A stretch of 64,000 bases of DNA from Microscilla marina ATCC 23134 (GTDB lineage Bacteria; Bacteroidota; Bacteroidia; Cytophagales; Microscillaceae): the NCBI RefSeq assembly GCF_000169175.1, contig NZ_AAWS01000034.1, positions 37,160 to 101,159 of the forward strand. Direction: 5' to 3'. Below, in pieces: positions 33,887 through 42,577 of this stretch (positions within the stretch are counted from its first letter, which is position 1; each line of letters starts with the position of its first letter). Made by a program: the position numbers and the translations under genes. The notes under the pieces are model-generated. The model was not told the DNA's origin and ran no database searches. It was given only the letters and a program-made list of their open reading frames with translations.

Positions 33887-35518
33887 ATGTCTTTAGTTCA
33901 AACTCAAAAAGATAACCTTTATCCTGCTGTACCCCTAAAAGATGCGTCAAGGTTTTTGGCGCAAGCCACCCTTGGCTATCATTCAGAAGATATAAAAGAT
34001 GTAGCCCAACAAGGGTACAAAACCTGGTTGGACAAACAACTGGCTTTGCCTCGTAAAAGTGTACTTGAGGTAGGGGAGGAGTTGAAAACTTATTTTTCAA
34101 AAAACGTGGATGACCCACCGGGAGTATTTCGTTTTAGGGCGGTATGGTGGAACCTAGTACTAGGGCAGCCCGACTTGGTTCGCCAGAGAGTTACGTATGC
34201 TTTGAGTCAGATTTTTGTAGTGTCGGCTTTTGCCAACGATTTTTTTACAGATGAACCACTCGTTTCTAACGCCTATTATGAGGTATTGAGTAAGCATACG
34301 TATGGCAACTACCGCGACCTACTGGTAGCCGTGAGCCGTAGTACTTCTATGGGCATGTATTTAAGCCACTTGTATAACCCTAAAGGAGATAAAGCCAAAA
34401 ATATTCACCCAGACGAAAACTACGCCCGTGAGGTAATGCAACTCTTTTCTATTGGCTTGTATGAACTCAATAATGATGGTACTCGAAAAAAAGATGCCAA
34501 AGGAGAGTTTATACCTACTTATGATAATGCTACCATTCGTGAGTTTGCCAAAATATTTACAGGTTTTGGTTGTGATTGTCCCACCGCTAAGTGGTTGTTT
34601 CCGGTAGACGATTTCGAAGGAGAAGAGCGACACAAAGCCCTGTTAAATCCAATGAAAATGTATGATGAATGGCACGAGTCGGGTACCAAAAAATTGCTGA
34701 GGGGCAAGGTAATACCCGCAGGACAAACTGGTATGAAAGATTTTAATGATGCCATCGATAACTTGTTTTATCACCCCAATGTAGGTCCTTTTATTGGCAA
34801 AGCCCTTATACAATTGCTCACCAGTGCCAACCCTGGCCCAGCCTATGTCAATAGAGTGGCAAATGCTTTTAATAACAATGGGCAAGGGGTAAGAGGAGAC
34901 ATGAAAGCAGTGATTAGGGCAATATTGCTTGACCCAGAGATAAGAAAGACCGGAGCCGAAAACAACCCCAAAGGAGGCAAGTTGCGCGAGCCACTTTTGC
35001 GTTATACTGGGTTTTTAAAAGCGTTTAAAGCCGAAGCTTCACGCGGGGTGTTTATCAATCATCTGGTACGCTGGGAAGAAAGCATAGGACAAGCTCCTTT
35101 GTATGCCCAAAGTGTGTTTAATTTCTATTTGCCCAACTATCAACCCAATGGGGCAATTGCCGATCAGCAATTGGTGGCTCCTGTGTTTCAAATTCATAAT
35201 TCATCTACCTCTATTGGGTATATCAATGAGGTAAGCGATTGGTGTTTTGAAAATAGTCCTTTTGGCGATGATGAAGATGATAGGCAAGGGGTACAGCGTC
35301 GTGTAAAAATGAAACTTGACTTTGAAGAAGAAAACGAGTTATTGGCAAAGCCCAAAGAGTTGATAGCGCATTTGGATATTTTACTTGCCTGTGGGCAATT
35401 GTCGACTCAGGCAAAAAAGGTAATGACTACAGCAGTTGCCAAAACTCCTGAGGATCAACGCTTAAATATGGCGCTTTTTCTGGTAATGATTGCCCCAGAG
35501 TATGCCGTATTGAAATAA
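33887..35518 (+). CDS. DUF1800 protein
   Basis: 543 residues with the family start RFLAQATLGYHSEDI and the later motifs RVTYALSQIFVVS, HPDENYAREVMQLFSIGLYEL and an FTGFGCD segment. No signal peptide is visible at this start, which is odd for a protein whose partner is exported; it may be carried out by the DUF1501 Tat substrate, or the protein may remain inside. The function is unknown. It forms an operon with the DUF1501 gene. A hairpin follows the stop codon, but its T-run is on the other strand. Confidence 0.92.
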   Translation: MSLVQTQKDNLYPAVPLKDASRFLAQATLGYHSEDIKDVAQQGYKTWLDKQLALPRKSVLEVGEELKTYFSKNVDDPPGVFRFRAVWWNLVLGQPDLVRQRVTYALSQIFVVSAFANDFFTDEPLVSNAYYEVLSKHTYGNYRDLLVAVSRSTSMGMYLSHLYNPKGDKAKNIHPDENYAREVMQLFSIGLYELNNDGTRKKDAKGEFIPTYDNATIREFAKIFTGFGCDCPTAKWLFPVDDFEGEERHKALLNPMKMYDEWHESGTKKLLRGKVIPAGQTGMKDFNDAIDNLFYHPNVGPFIGKALIQLLTSANPGPAYVNRVANAFNNNGQGVRGDMKAVIRAILLDPEIRKTGAENNPKGGKLREPLLRYTGFLKAFKAEASRGVFINHLVRWEESIGQAPLYAQSVFNFYLPNYQPNGAIADQQLVAPVFQIHNSSTSIGYINEVSDWCFENSPFGDDEDDRQGVQRRVKMKLDFEEENELLAKPKELIAHLDILLACGQLSTQAKKVMTTAVAKTPEDQRLNMALFLVMIAPEYAVLK

Positions 35519-35525
35519 AGCGTAT

Positions 35526-35567
35526 AAAAAAACACCGCCTGTAGCGACAAGAGTCATTACAGGTGGT
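35526..35567 (-). terminator. Hairpin terminator, best read on the minus strand
   Basis: ACCGCCTGTA (35534-35543) pairs with TACAGGTGGT (35558-35567) with one wobble. The A-tract at 35525-35532 becomes the T-run on the minus strand, so it would end transcripts coming from the DUF4159 side. Confidence 0.6.
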
Positions 35568-35589
35568 AAAAAAAGAGCTAACAGTTAGG

Positions 35590-35997
35590 CTGTCCAAAAT
35601 TAGTGAATTTCTTCCCTAAGAAAATATTCAAAATCTATAAAAACCACTACATTCGGCTTATTCCATACCTGTCAGGTAGGCTGTTCAAAATTAGTGAATT
35701 TCTTCCCCTCATTTTTTCTAAATTTCTGTAGTAAATACCAAAGCAAATTCACCCAAAAAACACCCTCTCCACCTCGGTTGTGTGTTTTCACCAACCGATC
35801 GATGCCCCGAAAAACAGCGTTTAAGCGTAGATTCGTGTCGGTCAGTATGTCACGCGACCGAGGAGAATGACGTTTAATGACGTTTTTTGAAAATTGATTG
35901 GGCTCTGAATAAAATAGCCCCATATTGAGTAAATAAATTCGCCATAATAATTAAGGATGGCTTAAAGCTTTAGGGCATTTTTTTAAATTTTGAACAG
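35590..35997. mobile_element. Probable insertion-sequence remnant
   Basis: CTGTTCAAAATT at 35681-35692 is the exact reverse complement of AATTTTGAACAG at 35986-35997, bounding about 317 bases. The left end recurs as a direct copy at 35590 (AGGCTGTCCAAAATTAGTGA with one mismatch). Within it a minus-strand frame (35672-35923, 83 codons) reads protein-like near its middle (NLRLNAVFRGIDRLVKTHNRG) and ends inside the left repeat, as transposase genes often do. The family cannot be named. Confidence 0.5.
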
Positions 35998-35998
35998 T

Positions 35999-36105
35999 AT
36001 AGTACCCTAGCTTCTAAGTAGATAAGGTAGAAATTTTGAAGAGAAGCTAGTGAACAAAAGGCGCGAAATAGCGCTTTACTTATGTAGTGTTCAGAGTACT
36101 CTGCT
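35999..36105. repeat. Short palindromic repeat, related to 46 kb and 51.5 kb copies
   Basis: Imperfect inverted ends (AGTACCCTAGCTTCTAAGTA and TACTTATGTAGTGTTCAGAG) flank a core with GAACAAAAGGCGCGAAATAGCGCTTTA. The core matches the copy at 51528-51655 (GGGCAAAAGGTGCAGAATACCGCTTTA), which shows common ancestry. Confidence 0.6.
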
Positions 36106-36108
36106 TAT

Positions 36109-36777
36109 TTAAAAAGTAGTAAAAGCAAACATAATAATGTTGGCACCCATACGCAACGCCTTTTCTCTTAACTCTGGCGGATCGTTATGAATGGCAGTGT
36201 CTTCCCATCCATCGCCCAGGTCACACTCATAGGTATAAAAACATACCAAACGTCCTTCGTAAATAATACCAAAACCTTGCGCAGGTTTGCCGTCGTGTTT
36301 ATGAATTTTGGGCAAACCATTCGGAAACTTATATTTTTGATTATAAATAGGGTGGTTAAAAGGCAGCTCTACAAAATCGAGTTCGGGGAATACTTTCTTC
36401 ATTTCTGAGCGGACAAACTTATCCAGCCCATAGTTATCGTCTATGTGCAAAAAGCCCCCCGAAATCAAGTATTTTCGCAGGTTTTCTGCTTCCGAACTGC
36501 TAAACAATACATTGCCGTGCCCAGTCATGTGTACCAAAGGATAAGCAAATAATTCGGGGCTGCCTACCTCCACTACATCATCTTCATAATGAATGTTCAT
36601 TTGAAGGTTTCTGTTACAATACTTGATAAGGTTAGGCAAGGCGGTTTTGTTCGAGTACCAGTCGCCTCCTCCATTGTATTTTAGTTTGGCTATTTTATAG
36701 GTAGCTTTTTGTGCCTTTACCAAACCCAGGCTCAGGCATAAGCTCAGGCAGAGCAATACAATTTTTCTTGTGTTCAT
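36109..36777 (-). CDS. DUF4159 protein, exported
   Basis: 222 residues. Signal peptide 1-22 (ends LGLVKA). The rest is a DUF4159 domain: KLKYNGGGDWYSNKTALPNL, LVHMTGHGNVLFSSSE, LRKYLISGGFLHIDDNYG, and the FGIIYEGRLVCFYTYECDLGDGWED region. The fold is related to glutamine-amidotransferase/ThuA-like domains, but no nucleophile can be assigned. Its neighbour rsmE is on the same strand 185 bases upstream; this pairing is common in Bacteroidota, and the reason is not known. Confidence 0.92.
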   Translation of the reverse strand: MNTRKIVLLCLSLCLSLGLVKAQKATYKIAKLKYNGGGDWYSNKTALPNLIKYCNRNLQMNIHYEDDVVEVGSPELFAYPLVHMTGHGNVLFSSSEAENLRKYLISGGFLHIDDNYGLDKFVRSEMKKVFPELDFVELPFNHPIYNQKYKFPNGLPKIHKHDGKPAQGFGIIYEGRLVCFYTYECDLGDGWEDTAIHNDPPELREKALRMGANIIMFAFTTF

Positions 36778-36962
36778 ATTATTTATTATATGGTTTTGTT
36801 GTTATATGGAGGCAGGTTTTCAGCAACAAGCCTCTTAAACATTATTACTATAAACTATCGGTCTAACACTGTTAGTCAACGATATTATAAACGGCTAAAA
36901 ATAAGCAGGCTTTAAAATCTCTAACTATTTGTAGGGCAATTTGTAAAGCCTGACATCTAAAC

Positions 36963-37679
36963 CTACTCATTGACAATATTCAGCAAATGACAAGCCGCTA
37001 TGCCAGCAGTTTCGGTACGTAGTCGGCTATTGCCCAGACTCACCGCTTTAAACTCATTGTTGAGGGCAAGGGTTACTTCATCAGGTGTAAAGTCTCCTTC
37101 TGGCCCAATCAAAATACAATATTTTTGGTGTTTTTGTGCTACATCCTTCAAAAAAACTCTTTCACCTTCGTTGAGGTGGGCAACATAGCGGGTTTCGTCT
37201 GGTGTCAGGTTAGCCATAAAACTTTTGAAACTTACCATTTCATTAATTTGAGGCATAAAAAACTTAAGTGATTGTTTCATAGCACTGAGGGCAATTTTTT
37301 GAATCCTGGGTAGTTTTACTTGCTTGCGTTCCGAGCGATTGCATTGCACAAAGCTTATTTGTTGGATGCCAAACTCTACCGATTTCTCTACAAACCACTC
37401 TATCCGGTCAATGTTTTTAGTAGGTGCTATAGCCACGTGAATATGGTACAGTGGGGCAGGAGTTTGCTCTATAGTACGTACAATGTCGAGCACACATTTT
37501 TTGTGGTGTGGTTCAGCAATTTTTGCCAAAAATAAATTTCCCTTGCCATCGGTTAAGTGTAGTTCATCGTTTTTTTTCATTCGTAACACTTTCACGCAAT
37601 GCCGCGATTCTTCTTCTGAAAGTATGGCTTGTTGATGGGTGGTTTGAGGACTGTAAAATAGTTGAGATAATTTGAGCAT
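36963..37679 (-). CDS. rsmE: 16S rRNA m3U1498 methyltransferase
   Basis: 238-residue SPOUT-fold methyltransferase that methylates N3 of U1498 in 16S rRNA using S-adenosylmethionine. The N-terminal PUA-like part has EESRHCVKVLRMKKND. The catalytic part shows the EFGIQQISFVQCNRSE and AMKQSLKFFMP segments and the knot motif LIGPEGDFTPDE with LGNSRLRTETA at the end. Length and motifs are normal. The start at 37679 (MLKLSQLFYSP) is the typical one. Transcribed toward the DUF4159 gene. Confidence 0.96.
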   Translation of the reverse strand: MLKLSQLFYSPQTTHQQAILSEEESRHCVKVLRMKKNDELHLTDGKGNLFLAKIAEPHHKKCVLDIVRTIEQTPAPLYHIHVAIAPTKNIDRIEWFVEKSVEFGIQQISFVQCNRSERKQVKLPRIQKIALSAMKQSLKFFMPQINEMVSFKSFMANLTPDETRYVAHLNEGERVFLKDVAQKHQKYCILIGPEGDFTPDEVTLALNNEFKAVSLGNSRLRTETAGIAACHLLNIVNE

Positions 37680-38329
37680 AAAACAGGTAAAATAAATTCT
37701 AAATCAATTTGCAATCTACAAAACAAAATCCTATTTCAAAGCAGGGCAAATTGATAAATCCTTACCTGTTTCTAATCAGCTTTTTGCCAGGTGAAAAAGC
37801 AACAATTAATATGTTAAAAAGTGGCATATATTAGAGTAATTATCTTAATTCGCGAAAAAAATGGCTAAAATAATACCACAAACCAAATCACAGTCAAGCC
37901 TACAAAAGGCAACAACGTAATATTTGGTATCAGTTGGACAGTGATCTGTTTCAATATTGTTTTTTTGCCAGACGAATTGTATTCTACAAATAAATAATTA
38001 CAACCCAAACCGCAGTTAACATGAATATTGCTACATCCTTTGCAACTTTAATCATTCTTATCCAATTTTTTATTACACCTCGCCTTCACCCACTTTTAAA
38101 GGACACATAGGCTTGTCGTTTCTCTTTTGATTGTTTTATTATTCAAAAATACTGATTGTATAGACTCTTCTTTTATACAGTGGCTTGCGATGTCTCATAA
38201 ACCATTATTCAAATATTTAATTGTATTATACAAATATATAGTGTGAATAATTAGTGAGTGACAATGCCTTGGAAGAGAGTTTATAGAGAATTTACACATT
38301 ATTGAGGTTATAATTTAAAATCACAACCA
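37680..38329. other. Divergent intergenic region, nothing recognised
   Basis: 650 bases of AT-rich DNA between rsmE and the large T9SS cargo gene. It must hold both promoters. No full TTTG-N19-TAnnTTTG match, no clear hairpin and no protein-like frame were found. Confidence 0.35.
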
Positions 38330-41300
38330 ATGAAATTTACCATAATCAACCAACCCGTCACTATTTTAATAGTCGGGCTTTTGCTTGCATTTTTGTCTGT
38401 TACTCAAGTAAAAGCGCAGCGCCCTTATGTAAACAATTTAGAAATAAAAAACCTGGCAAATACCCACAACTATGGAGGCAATGACGACGATCCTGAACAG
38501 TTGCCTATGAGTGGTTTTAGAATAGATATTGAGTTTGACGAAGAGTTTAGATCGGGGGCTAATATTGGTGCCTTTGTAAGCACTGTTAACGACATACAGG
38601 CAATGTTTGAGCTTAAACCCTATTATTATGATGCGCCAGATGCATTGGTGGCAAGCAACATGACCACAATGGTCACCAATACCGATATTCAACAAAATGG
38701 AAAAAAGCTTACGGTGTGGGTGAAGCTAGATAAAGGGTTAGCCCCTGATACCTGGTATGTACTTAAATTAAATAGAAGTGGGGTAAACGGTAAAAGAACT
38801 TTCCTTAACGGAACTGAGGTGTGGGACAAAGGCTGTTACGAAAAAAAGTTTGACTTTAAAACTGCCCAAGGAGTGGCAATTACCCCAGGTTTGGCTACTA
38901 CCTTATGTCCCAATGGTGATGAAACCTCCCTATCGCCTATTATTATTTCCGAAAAAAGCCAATACAGCTTTGTGCCTGGTCAAGACCATACCTTGACGTT
39001 AGAGCTAAGTGATCCTACCTTTGAGTTTAGCAACCTTGACGTCAGCGAAATCAAGGCAGAAATGTATGGTTTAGGACAAACACAAGCCCTTAATGTGAGC
39101 TTGAGCAGTACCGAAATAAGTATTCCAATAAGCGTAGGTGGCTCGGCACATACGACAGGTTCGTTAATGATTTCGGGTATCAAGGTGGTATACAAAGGTA
39201 CAGGTGACAAAAACTGTATACTTAGGGCAAAGCAAATCACGTCCCACACGATCAATGGTTTGTATGTAGAGGGCAACGCAATGCCTTTGGCAGTCATAGA
39301 AGCAAGAACCGCCATACCAACGGCTGACTTGAACCTGACCAATGTAGATATTGTGGGGCCTCAGGCAATATGCGTAAGCGCCATCGATGCTCAAAACTAT
39401 TTTGTACCTCCAGTAAGTGGGGCAAAGCATTATATTTGGAACGTACCTCCTATATTTAAAAATCCAGTAGGTAGTTTTTTGGTAAACCTGGGCAATGGAC
39501 GTTGGCAAACACCCAACAATGCCATTAGTTTGATTTTGAAAGAAGGAAACCTGCTTGAGTCGGGCATTCTATCAGTACAAGCAATAGACCAATGCAGGCA
39601 GGGCACGCTTTCCAATGATTTTACGGTAAACATTAACTTACCTGATACCTTGGTATTTGACAAACCTGTAGAAATATTGAGCAACGAACATCCTCAAGTG
39701 TTATCCGTAGTTTCGCCTGTTGGTGGAACCGTTCGTTTTTCGGGCAGTGGCATCGTAAAAGATACGTTGGTGCCTTCTTTAATTTCGGGGCCTTACCCCA
39801 GAACCGTTGACATAGACTATGTGTTTACCAACGGAGGGACTGGTTGTGTAACCAAGGGGCAGTTTAGTGTAAAAGTGTTGGATGGTAGGGTGCCCAAAGG
39901 AATGAAGTTGCGGGTAGTACGTGACCTGGAAAGCCCTTTTGTCTACTTTAAAACTCAAGTGCCTAATGTTACTCCAGAGTGGCGTTGGAAATGGGTGTTT
40001 GAAAACAATCAAAGCAACCTATCCAGTCCAGTGTTGGCGCTCAAAAACCCTCAGCCCCAGAGCGTAGCCTACAACATAGAAATTAAAGACGCCAAAGCCA
40101 GAAAATACTCTTTAGCCAAATCTTTTCAGGTAAGTATAGACTTTAATGGGCGATGTCTGGGTAAACCTACCAAGTTTTTGAAAACAGTAGATTTGGGAGC
40201 AAGCAATGACAAAATTAACAGTCAAAAGTGGGATTTTGGTGATGGTACTACCTCAACAGACAATAGCCCAGTACATACCTACAGCCAAACAGGTAGTTAT
40301 GTAGTTAAACTTACCATTGTAGCAGAAGATTTCATTACCTATGAGCTGAGCAAACGTATAGACATTTTTCCGGTGGTGCACGTACAGCCAAGCCGACTTT
40401 ACTCAGAAGACTTCAGCAACTTGTCTCATCATTGGGCTGCTCAGGGTACAGTAGACTCGGCCGGTGTAGCAATTCAGCGGTATAGTTGGCAACTTAAAAC
40501 TCCGGCAGGTTTTGGGCATATTTCTGCCGATAAAGGCGAGGCTTGGGTAACTGATAATCAAAATCTGCCTCATGCTACCAGTAACCAAGCCTACTATTAT
40601 GCCAGGGAACATTCGTATGTAGAAAGCCCTTCTTTTGACATTACTGACTTGCAACGCCCTACAGTGTCTTTTGATTATTGGGTAGATACAGACGCTGGGT
40701 CTGATGGTGTGGTGCTATTGTATACAGTGGACGATGGCAAAACCTGGTGGAGAGTAGGACAGATAAACCAAGGTTTGCAATGGTACAACTCGCGCCCTAT
40801 ACTGGGTAGCCCTGGTAAGTATATGACCAACGACAATATAGACAACCAAGGGTGGTCGGGCAATCGCCAATATGAGCAAAAAGAAGGATGGCAAACCGCA
40901 AGGTTTACCTTGGATGCAGCACTGGAAAAAATGCTGAAGTTGTCACGCAAAGTTATTCGGTTCAGAGTTGCTTTTGGCAGCAATGCCGATGACCCTCCCA
41001 ATAAAAAGTTTGATGGCTTTGCCTTTGATAACTTCCAGATCAATAACCGAAACCGATTGGTGCTGATGGAGTACTTTACTAACCAGGGAGTGGCTGGAGC
41101 AGCAGGCAAAGACCAACAAGCGCATAACTTTGTCGTAACCAAAAACGAAATGATTAATTTGCACTACCATGTAGGGTTCCCCGGACGTGATGAGGCCAAC
41201 CAGCTCAACCACAAAGACCCTAGCGGACGCTCCTTTCATTATGGCATTCGCCAGGCACCTCAAGTGGTAATAGATGGCAGCACGATCGAGTCTAAAGGGC

Positions 41301-42013
41301 TCAACCTTGAATGGGCAGAACGCCTTTTTTATTACCATACCCTTATTATGTCTCCTTTTGAGATTAACATTGACCAGCCTGAAATAACCAAGGGGCAGTT
41401 GAATTTCTCAGCTACACTTACTGCGTTGCAGGCATTTGACAAAAAATTGGTGGTGCATGCGGTGGTAGTAGACACTGCCGTAAAAATGGGGGGAGAAATA
41501 TACCATCAGGTAGTACGCAAAATGTTGCCCGATGCCTCTGGAACTTTTTTGGCAAAAAACTGGGCACAAGGCGCGGCACATACCCTCAATTTTAGCTGGA
41601 ATACAGGCAACGTACCCAGCGGAAGGTTAAAAGTAGTGGTGTTTGTCGAAAACTATGAAACCAGAAAAGTGTACCAGGCAGCATTGCGTAAGGTAAGCTT
41701 TACCCGTAATGAAAAAAATGAAGACCATCATACGGTTACTGGAGTTCAAAATATTGAAAGTCAGGCGCAAACGATTATCTATCCTAATCCGGCAACCCAT
41801 ACTGTAAGCGTTACTTTGGGCAAATCAAAGGACTTGCCTGCTTTTGCTCAATGGTCTGTCACCAATACCGAAGGTAAAATAATGAAGAAGGGAACCTTGC
41901 TAAAGCCAAGCAAACAGTTAGTGGTAGATGTTTATCATTTGCCCGCAGGTATTTACCTTGTGAGGCTACAAAAAGGGCAATGGGCAGTACAGCAAAAGTT
42001 TCGTAAACGTTGA
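38330..42013 (+). CDS. Giant T9SS-secreted multidomain protein with PKD and Omp28-like domains
   Basis: 1227 residues. Signal peptide 1-30 (ends TQVKAQ). The first 600 residues are beta-rich with no clear domain. A PKD domain lies at about 620-680 (WDFGDGTTSTDNSPVHTYSQTGSY). A jelly-roll/MAM-like domain follows at about 690-905 (SYVESPSFDITDLQRPTVSF and later DGFAFDNFQIN). About 905-1120 resembles the thioredoxin-like Omp28 domain (LVLMEYFTNQGV and APQVVIDGS), but the usual Cys pair of that motif is absent. The last 80 residues are a T9SS type A tail (IIYPNPATHT to LPAGIYLVRLQKG). It is likely a surface or released adhesin; the ligand is unknown. Single-gene unit. Confidence 0.9.
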   Translation: MKFTIINQPVTILIVGLLLAFLSVTQVKAQRPYVNNLEIKNLANTHNYGGNDDDPEQLPMSGFRIDIEFDEEFRSGANIGAFVSTVNDIQAMFELKPYYYDAPDALVASNMTTMVTNTDIQQNGKKLTVWVKLDKGLAPDTWYVLKLNRSGVNGKRTFLNGTEVWDKGCYEKKFDFKTAQGVAITPGLATTLCPNGDETSLSPIIISEKSQYSFVPGQDHTLTLELSDPTFEFSNLDVSEIKAEMYGLGQTQALNVSLSSTEISIPISVGGSAHTTGSLMISGIKVVYKGTGDKNCILRAKQITSHTINGLYVEGNAMPLAVIEARTAIPTADLNLTNVDIVGPQAICVSAIDAQNYFVPPVSGAKHYIWNVPPIFKNPVGSFLVNLGNGRWQTPNNAISLILKEGNLLESGILSVQAIDQCRQGTLSNDFTVNINLPDTLVFDKPVEILSNEHPQVLSVVSPVGGTVRFSGSGIVKDTLVPSLISGPYPRTVDIDYVFTNGGTGCVTKGQFSVKVLDGRVPKGMKLRVVRDLESPFVYFKTQVPNVTPEWRWKWVFENNQSNLSSPVLALKNPQPQSVAYNIEIKDAKARKYSLAKSFQVSIDFNGRCLGKPTKFLKTVDLGASNDKINSQKWDFGDGTTSTDNSPVHTYSQTGSYVVKLTIVAEDFITYELSKRIDIFPVVHVQPSRLYSEDFSNLSHHWAAQGTVDSAGVAIQRYSWQLKTPAGFGHISADKGEAWVTDNQNLPHATSNQAYYYAREHSYVESPSFDITDLQRPTVSFDYWVDTDAGSDGVVLLYTVDDGKTWWRVGQINQGLQWYNSRPILGSPGKYMTNDNIDNQGWSGNRQYEQKEGWQTARFTLDAALEKMLKLSRKVIRFRVAFGSNADDPPNKKFDGFAFDNFQINNRNRLVLMEYFTNQGVAGAAGKDQQAHNFVVTKNEMINLHYHVGFPGRDEANQLNHKDPSGRSFHYGIRQAPQVVIDGSTIESKGLNLEWAERLFYYHTLIMSPFEINIDQPEITKGQLNFSATLTALQAFDKKLVVHAVVVDTAVKMGGEIYHQVVRKMLPDASGTFLAKNWAQGAAHTLNFSWNTGNVPSGRLKVVVFVENYETRKVYQAALRKVSFTRNEKNEDHHTVTGVQNIESQAQTIIYPNPATHTVSVTLGKSKDLPAFAQWSVTNTEGKIMKKGTLLKPSKQLVVDVYHLPAGIYLVRLQKGQWAVQQKFRKR

Positions 42014-42577
42014 GGTGGTAAGCTCTTTATGCCGTTGTTTGTGTCTCCTCTGTTGTGTCAAGTCTTCCATAGGGTGACTTGGCATGATTGATTATCAAAA
42101 TACTACGCCGTTGCTTGTGTCTCCACAAGCAACCTGTGTTATGTAAGCTTTGAGGCAATGAAAGAAGGCGTCATGCTGAGTAGGTGACACGTATTAAGCC
42201 TGAAGACTTAAACAACCCAGAACCCTATCGTTGCTGTGACCTTATCTGTATATAAAGCTTTTCTTTCGTTTTGGGCAGGTAGATTGGTTGTTTGCATAAA
42301 AAAATGTTATTTAATAAACAATTGATGGATAAAATAAGTATTTCTTATTAACTTACTTTGTAAGTAGGTGTAGTGCAGCATTACTATGCAATAAACCTGA
42401 AAAACATCGGTTGGGAGGAATATTCATTGCTCTTCAATCAATACCCTGAATGAGGCAATACAACTTTATTAAACGATCGTCTTTTAGCTCATATCAACGA
42501 TAAGAGACCGTCAGTTTTTAAGTTAACCACGTCGTTCAGCATATATACTTTTTGTATTACTAAAATTCTTTATTGTA
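42014..42577. other. Intergenic region with a short direct duplication
   Basis: 564 bases between the T9SS cargo gene and the S41 protease gene. GCCGTTG(T/C)TTGTGTCTCC occurs near 42031 and near 42111. The second copy continues CACAAGCAAC and can fold back on itself. No terminator with a T-run and no coding frame were supported. Confidence 0.35.

Noticed and set aside
41040..41300. A thioredoxin active site in the Omp28-like part of the giant T9SS protein
   Set aside because: The fold-like pattern is present, but the motif reads YFTNQGV with no Cys pair, so no redox function is claimed.
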